Shown here: piece after piece, positions 7,324 through 10,434 of the stretch
How the letters are laid out: every line of letters starts with the position of its first letter
Numbering within the stretch: position 1 is the first letter of the stretch
Assembly: GCA_017476085.1 (NCBI GenBank)
Contig: JAFVEJ010000253.1
Span: 1-10,434 of the forward strand
Source: Alphaproteobacteria bacterium
GTDB taxonomy: Bacteria; Pseudomonadota; Alphaproteobacteria; RF32; CAG-977
Length of the DNA: 10,434 bases
Direction of reading: 5' to 3'
Made by a program: the position numbers and the translations under genes
The notes under the pieces: generated by a model
The model's input: only the letters and a program-made list of their open reading frames with translations
Told to the model about the DNA's origin: nothing
Databases searched by the model: none

Positions 7324-8037
7324 TTAAAACAACTGTTTCAATATTTTTCCCAAAGAATCTGCCCCGGATTTAAGCGCTTCGGCTGTAGCATTTGCTATGG
7401 CATTCAACGTTTCTGCTGAAAAGACGTTTATAATGGAGGTAAATGCTTCCTTAAGAGTGGATGGCTTGTCTTCACCGATACCCGTCATATGAATCGTTGG
7501 TAAAGGCAATGTCATGCTGACTCCGGAAACAGAGGCGGAAACTGTCGCATCTTTAAGAGTAAAATCCTTGATAATGACAGATTTTGCAGGTTTGTCGTTC
7601 GTTTTATCAGATGAGGGAGAAGCTTTTTGAGCGTTCTGTTTCGGTTTTCCGGCGACATTTTTTTGAATGACGGCAATGTTGTTTGTACCGTTTGCAATTT
7701 CATAGCGGGCGGCCACCGTATCAATCAAAATTTTATTAATAATGATTTTGTTGCTTAACAATGTTTTGGGTTGTAAATCAACGGTGATAAGCCCTAAAGA
7801 AAACAAATCGTTTTCAGAAAATCCCTTTGGATTTTCGATGCGTAAATTTTTAAGCATAACATGTCCCTGAAAAGGTTGAAAATCGACTTCTTCAAGGGTG
7901 ACAGACGTTTGTAAGTACTTAGGGGCCACTTTTTCAACGGAATGTTTGATCAGCGCGTTGCGACCCATATAAACGCCGAACAAACCGATAACGGCAACAA
8001 TAACAATACCGACGGATATTTTCAAAAATGTTTTCAT
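7324..8037 (-). CDS. Small membrane-anchored AsmA-like protein
   Basis: The 237-residue protein has an N-terminal membrane anchor (about 5-24, with basic residues at 2 and 6) and a presumably periplasmic body. Residues 40-112, including VTLEEVDFQPFQGHVMLKNL, IENPKGF and the LSNKIIINKILID strand, follow the pattern of AsmA/DUF748-type proteins: a beta-rich domain with an N-P-x-G-F turn. AsmA relatives take part in outer-membrane lipid traffic and envelope assembly, but they are usually much longer; this resembles only the N-terminal part plus a short amphipathic tail (about 187-237). A Lys/Ser/Asp-rich linker lies at 130-152. The frame is open to an ATG at 8106, but the start at 8037 has GGAGG 8 bases upstream and puts the membrane segment at the N-terminus, so it is preferred. 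The exact function is unknown. Confidence 0.72.
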   Translation of the reverse strand: MKTFLKISVGIVIVAVIGLFGVYMGRNALIKHSVEKVAPKYLQTSVTLEEVDFQPFQGHVMLKNLRIENPKGFSENDLFSLGLITVDLQPKTLLSNKIIINKILIDTVAARYEIANGTNNIAVIQKNVAGKPKQNAQKASPSSDKTNDKPAKSVIIKDFTLKDATVSASVSGVSMTLPLPTIHMTGIGEDKPSTLKEAFTSIINVFSAETLNAIANATAEALKSGADSLGKILKQLF

Positions 8038-8045
8038 GGGCAAAG

Positions 8046-8050
8046 CCTCC
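8046..8050 (-). promoter_or_regulatory. Ribosome binding site that fixes the AsmA-like start
   Basis: On the minus strand, GGAGG is followed by 8 bases and then ATG at 8037. This near-ideal arrangement decides against the longer start at 8106. Confidence 0.75.
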
Positions 8051-8062
8051 TTTTCTTTTGGT

Positions 8063-8113
8063 GTATCAAAAAAATGTAAAAAAGGAAAGGGCGGAATCCG
8101 TATCAAAAAATGT
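8063..8113. repeat. Short direct repeat GTATCA(6-7)TGT
   Basis: GTATC, a run of seven or six A, and TGT occur at 8063-8077 and 8100-8113, 37 bases apart, in the 121-base gap upstream of the AsmA-like gene. The second copy overlaps the palindrome GTTTTAAAAC (8112-8121). They might be paired regulator sites or leftovers of a duplication. The sequence is simple, so chance is quite possible. No convincing promoter or terminator was found in 8038-8158. Confidence 0.4.
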
Positions 8114-8158
8114 TTTAAAACTTTTGCCTGTTTTACAAATGAAAAGGTGTTTGTTTCT

Positions 8159-8905
8159 TTATATTTTAGATTTTAACCTATTTAGGATTTTTTGTGTCCT
8201 TTTATCAATGATGCTGGAAATCCGTTTAATATATTCATCATATTCTTCCAAAGTTTTCGGTAATATATGCTCCTCGTTATCAATTAAACGTATGACTTCA
8301 TTTTTTTCATCAAGGTAATCTTCCAACATGAAAAAATGAACATATTCGTTAAAATCATAAAAACGGCCAAAAAATTCATCCCAATATTCCTGTAAAATCC
8401 AAGACAGACTATTATCCCGGCTTTCATATTGTTTCTTTATGCAATCCAAAGTTAAATCGAACCGGTCTTTGATTTTTCCTCTGTAATTTCCGCGTGCAAC
8501 GTTAATGCTGACTTTTTTATCTTTTTTAGGAAAAATGATGAAATTTCCCGGACGATAGATTATGTTTCTTCTACTGTTTTCCATTTCTGATTCCGGATTT
8601 CTTCCACACTTGATCATCTCATATCTGATATTTTGAAGGGCTTCATAATACAGATATAAAGAATTCATCGTATCGCTTCCGAAGCGATTGTTTCCATTCG
8701 CTTCATAAAGGTAAAAATATTGTCCGTCCGGAGATAATAAGGGATATTTTTTTTCAAAAGAGAACGGCCGGATGATATGCGAATCATATCGACTATATAA
8801 TCGATAGTGCATTTCACGCAATTCTTCGCATACGGCATCAGGATCCGCATACGGATAATCGGGTGTGCAATCAATAAAGCAAATTGTTGAAAAGTCAATA
8901 TCCAT
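8159..8905 (-). CDS. Uncharacterised protein resembling DUF6994, AT-rich
   Basis: The 248-residue protein has no signal peptide, membrane segment or known catalytic motif. Its pattern recalls the uncharacterised DUF6994 family: an N-terminal MDIDFS segment, RFGSDTMNS (74-82), GNFIIFPKK (120-128), SINVARGNYRGKIKDRFD (133-150) and DLTLDCIKKQY. This match is from memory and moderately certain; no function is known. A charged, probably helical C-terminus (about 215-248) follows. The ATG at 8905 is chosen because AAGGA lies 10 bases upstream and because the longer frame (to 9001) would translate through the terminator hairpin of the preceding gene. Base content differs from neighbours: 16 G/C in the 60 bases at 8281-8340, against 31 of 60 at 9541-9600 in the acetyl-CoA synthetase gene. 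That suggests acquisition by transfer. It is flanked by unrelated genes. Confidence 0.7.
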   Translation of the reverse strand: MDIDFSTICFIDCTPDYPYADPDAVCEELREMHYRLYSRYDSHIIRPFSFEKKYPLLSPDGQYFYLYEANGNNRFGSDTMNSLYLYYEALQNIRYEMIKCGRNPESEMENSRRNIIYRPGNFIIFPKKDKKVSINVARGNYRGKIKDRFDLTLDCIKKQYESRDNSLSWILQEYWDEFFGRFYDFNEYVHFFMLEDYLDEKNEVIRLIDNEEHILPKTLEEYDEYIKRISSIIDKRTQKILNRLKSKI

Positions 8906-8917
8906 TATGATCAATTC

Positions 8918-8946
8918 CTTATATTTATTAGGAAAGAGCCGCTCAA
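8918..8946 (-). promoter_or_regulatory. Possible promoter of the DUF6994-like gene
   Basis: On the minus strand, TTGAGC (8941-8946) and TATAAG (8918-8923) are 17 bases apart, matching 4 of 6 and 5 of 6 consensus positions. The -35 box sits in the loop and arm of the preceding terminator. The -10 box overlaps the AAGGA ribosome binding site, so transcripts from it would be nearly leaderless; the two elements cannot both be used on one transcript. Confidence 0.35.
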
Positions 8947-8960
8947 CCGAGCGGCTCTTT
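8933..8960 (-). terminator. Intrinsic terminator of the TRL-like lipoprotein gene
   Basis: AAAGAGCCGCTC and GAGCGGCTCTTT form a perfect 12-bp stem with a 4-base loop, 16 bases after the lipoprotein gene stop on the minus strand. The stem ends in a short T-run. Both strands could form it, but gene direction points to the minus strand. Confidence 0.85.
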
Positions 8961-8976
8961 TGTTGAAAAATCTTTG

Positions 8977-9270
8977 TTATTTTCCGTAAACGTGAATACA
9001 ATGGCGGCCGAACAATCCGTAAAATTGAAAGTCGTGTTCAACGTATAGGACTTTGGATATGTCCCCGTCTTGAACCGCCTCGATAAATTGCGCGCCGTGC
9101 GTTACCGGAATAATGCCGAATGCGGCATAAGAGCAATCCAATCCTTCTTTGAATTCATAGCTGTTCGTGAAATCGACTTTGGACAGATCCGTCATATTGG
9201 AAACGGGCGTCCAAACAACACAACCGGATAAAGCAAGCGTTGCGGCCAAGGATAAAAACAGTTTTTTCAT
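8977..9270 (-). CDS. Small TRL-like lipoprotein
   Basis: The 97-residue protein begins with a lipoprotein signal peptide: Lys at 2 and 3, a hydrophobic core and the lipobox LSGC, with Cys17 as the likely lipidated residue. The mature part of about 80 residues follows the pattern of the TRL-like family (named after a tRNA-linked locus): K-x-G-x-x-C followed by a Gly-rich stretch, then a segment like AVQDGDISKVLYVEHD and an ending like C-x-x-V-Y-G. The function of that family is not known. The matching pattern is visible but short, so the family call is moderate while the lipoprotein call is firm. A ribosome binding site AGAGGA (9282-9287) lies 11 bases before the ATG, across a run of eight T (A on the coding strand). 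It is a single-gene unit between two terminators. Confidence 0.8.
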   Translation of the reverse strand: MKKLFLSLAATLALSGCVVWTPVSNMTDLSKVDFTNSYEFKEGLDCSYAAFGIIPVTHGAQFIEAVQDGDISKVLYVEHDFQFYGLFGRHCIHVYGK

Positions 9271-9304
9271 TTTTTTTTACGTCCTCTGATGAATTAGGAT
9301 TCCT

Positions 9305-9333
9305 CTTATACAAGTCCGGAAATCCTGACACAA
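9305..9333 (-). promoter_or_regulatory. Possible promoter of the lipoprotein gene
   Basis: On the minus strand, TTGTGT (9328-9333) and TATAAG (9305-9310) are 17 bases apart. The -10 box matches 5 of 6 consensus positions, while the -35 matches only TTG. The -35 begins in the U-run of the preceding terminator. Transcription would start about 27 bases before the ATG. Confidence 0.45.
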
Positions 9334-9360
9334 AAGAGCCGCTTTTTCAAGCAGCTCTTT
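9333..9360 (-). terminator. Intrinsic terminator of the acetyl-CoA synthetase gene
   Basis: On the minus strand, AAAGAGCTGCTT and AAGCGGCTCTTT pair over 12 positions around a GAAA loop (a GNRA-type tetraloop) and are followed by TTTTG. One pair is G-U in minus-strand RNA but would be a C-A mismatch on the plus strand, which confirms the direction. It lies 17 bases after the stop of the gene. Confidence 0.87.
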
Positions 9361-9377
9361 CGTTAAAGGCAAGTTGC

Positions 9378-10434
9378 TTATTTCAGCAACATTTTGAAGT
9401 CAACGACAACGGCGCGGTCTTTGGTAACCAAAACCGGATTGCCGTCGATTGATTTGATTTCGGGGATTTCCAAAACCAGCTTCTGAACCTTTTTCAGCGT
9501 TTCGGCCAAAGGTCCGACCGCTTTCGGTTCTTCGCCGCGGACGCCGTTCAAAATGGTACCGACTTTCGTTTCCTTGATCATCGCGTCAAAGTCGTCGGCC
9601 GGCAGAATGCGCATCGTCGTATCGCGCATAACTTCCGTGTAGATGCCGCCCGTGCCGAAAATCATCACGCGGCCGAAGTTTTTATCGGAGTTCACGCCGA
9701 TAATCGTTTCGGTGGCTTTGACGATCATTTCCTGAATCAGAACGCTGGCGTTCTTCAATTCGAACTTGGCAATCGTCGCGGTCAATTCGTCGAAAGCTGC
9801 GTTGAATTTCGCTTCGTCGTCGATGTTCAGGTAAATTCCCTTCATTTCCGTTTTGTGCAAAGCGTCCGGAGCGGACAGTTTCAAAACGACGGGGGCGGGG
9901 AACAGCTTCTTGCAGAATGCCAGAGCTTCCGCCTTGTCGGTGAAGTTGCCGCACTTCGGATAATCGATGCCGTAATGATCCATAATCTTGTTCATCGTGG
10001 ACTGGGGCAGGGAAGCCAGACCGTCGGCGACGGCTTTCTTGACGTCTTCGCGGATATCGGCCGGAACTTCGGACAATTCGGCTTTAACGTCCTTCATACC
10101 CTTGAACGCCATCTGCGCCTTCATCAGGCCCAGCAGGCGGACGCAGTCTGTCGGATAGTCGTACTTCAAAACGTTTGCGGCTTTCAGCATATTGACCGCT
10201 TCACGAACGCGCGCACCGCCGATGAAAGAGCAGAAAATATTGACGTCTTTGTACTGTTTGGCCAATTTGATGACCGCTTCGGCCGTTTCGTTCGGCTCAG
10301 TGGACATCTGCGGGGTCAACAGAACGATGATGTTCTTGTATTCGCCGGATTCACACAGGACACGCAAAGCGTTTTCATAGCGGTCGGCTTTCGCATCGCC
10401 GACAACGTCGATCGGGTTACCGACGGAAGCTTCC
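9378..10434 (-). CDS. Acetate-CoA ligase (ADP-forming), C-terminal part, cut by window edge
   Basis: The enzyme interconverts acetyl-CoA (or other acyl-CoA), ADP and phosphate with acetate, CoA and ATP, giving ATP by substrate-level phosphorylation or activating acids. The frame is open to the right edge. Upstream of the TTG at 10365-10367 the translation reads NPIDVVGDAKADRY, the typical NPxDxxGDA segment of the alpha part, so that TTG is not the start. 351 residues are visible: the end of the CoA-ligase (alpha) part (to about residue 110), then an ATP-grasp (beta) part beginning near STMNKIMDHYGI. VVLKLSAPDALHKTEMKGI, VLIQEMI, FGRVMIFGTGGIYTEV and the near-C-terminal GNPVLV are diagnostic. 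The alpha part with the catalytic His is outside the window. Beta is fused to alpha, as in the 700-residue bacterial form. Codon use is richer in G and C than in the genes to the left, suggesting high expression. Confidence 0.92.
   Translation of the reverse strand, partial: EASVGNPIDVVGDAKADRYENALRVLCESGEYKNIIVLLTPQMSTEPNETAEAVIKLAKQYKDVNIFCSFIGGARVREAVNMLKAANVLKYDYPTDCVRLLGLMKAQMAFKGMKDVKAELSEVPADIREDVKKAVADGLASLPQSTMNKIMDHYGIDYPKCGNFTDKAEALAFCKKLFPAPVVLKLSAPDALHKTEMKGIYLNIDDEAKFNAAFDELTATIAKFELKNASVLIQEMIVKATETIIGVNSDKNFGRVMIFGTGGIYTEVMRDTTMRILPADDFDAMIKETKVGTILNGVRGEEPKAVGPLAETLKKVQKLVLEIPEIKSIDGNPVLVTKDRAVVVDFKMLLK

Noticed and set aside
8038..8106. N-terminal extension of the AsmA-like gene to 8106
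   Set aside because: ATG 8037 has GGAGG at ideal spacing and places the membrane segment at the N-terminus.
8906..9001. N-terminal extension of the DUF6994-like gene to 9001
   Set aside because: It would read through the terminator hairpin and into the lipoprotein gene; ATG 8905 has a ribosome binding site.
9296..9326. AGGATT/AATCCT inverted repeat around the lipoprotein promoter
   Set aside because: Arms of only 6 bases with a 19-base spacer are expected by chance.
10365..10367. TTG at 10365-10367 as the acetyl-CoA synthetase start
   Set aside because: The frame continues to the window edge with the conserved NPxDxxGDA segment; the TTG is an internal Leu codon.

Overview
The window looks like a stretch of an alphaproteobacterial chromosome of moderate G+C, probably a motile, possibly gut-associated relative of Rhodospirillales. 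This placement is an inference from protein style (PomAB/MotAB-type stator, ABHD10-like hydrolase, fused ADP-forming acetyl-CoA synthetase, TRL-like lipoprotein); there is no rRNA or other marker to confirm it. No tRNA, rRNA, CRISPR array, insertion sequence or phage gene is visible.

Layout. Positions 2-3100 (+) hold the 3' part of purU (formyltetrahydrofolate deformylase, cut by the left edge), a secreted Sel1-repeat protein and an ABHD10-like alpha/beta hydrolase. They are closely spaced and probably co-transcribed. The hydrolase has Tyr where the catalytic Ser is expected. Positions 3105-4582 (-) hold the flagellar stator pair motA-motB, whose end converges on the hydrolase with only 4 bp between stop codons. 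A 188-bp AT-rich divergent region (4583-4770) separates motA from a large cytosolic PAS-GAF-PAS-GGDEF-EAL protein (+, to 7275) that must start at a non-ATG codon. A bidirectional terminator (7289-7312) closes that gene.

From 7324 to the right edge all genes read leftwards. In transcription order they are the C-terminal part of an ADP-forming acetyl-CoA synthetase (cut by the right edge), a small TRL-like lipoprotein, an AT-rich gene resembling the uncharacterised DUF6994 family, and a small membrane-anchored AsmA-like protein. The first two each end in a strong hairpin terminator with nearly the same arms, and the promoter predicted for the next gene overlaps each hairpin.

Functional links. 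The stator genes beside a c-di-GMP turnover protein suggest a motility/c-di-GMP module, although adjacency alone does not prove it. The other genes look like ordinary metabolism and envelope functions. The most unusual items are the hydrolase lacking its nucleophile, the non-canonical start of the c-di-GMP gene with a palindrome over its likely -10 box, and the AT-rich DUF6994-like gene, which may have been acquired by transfer. I see no clear multi-gene novel system.
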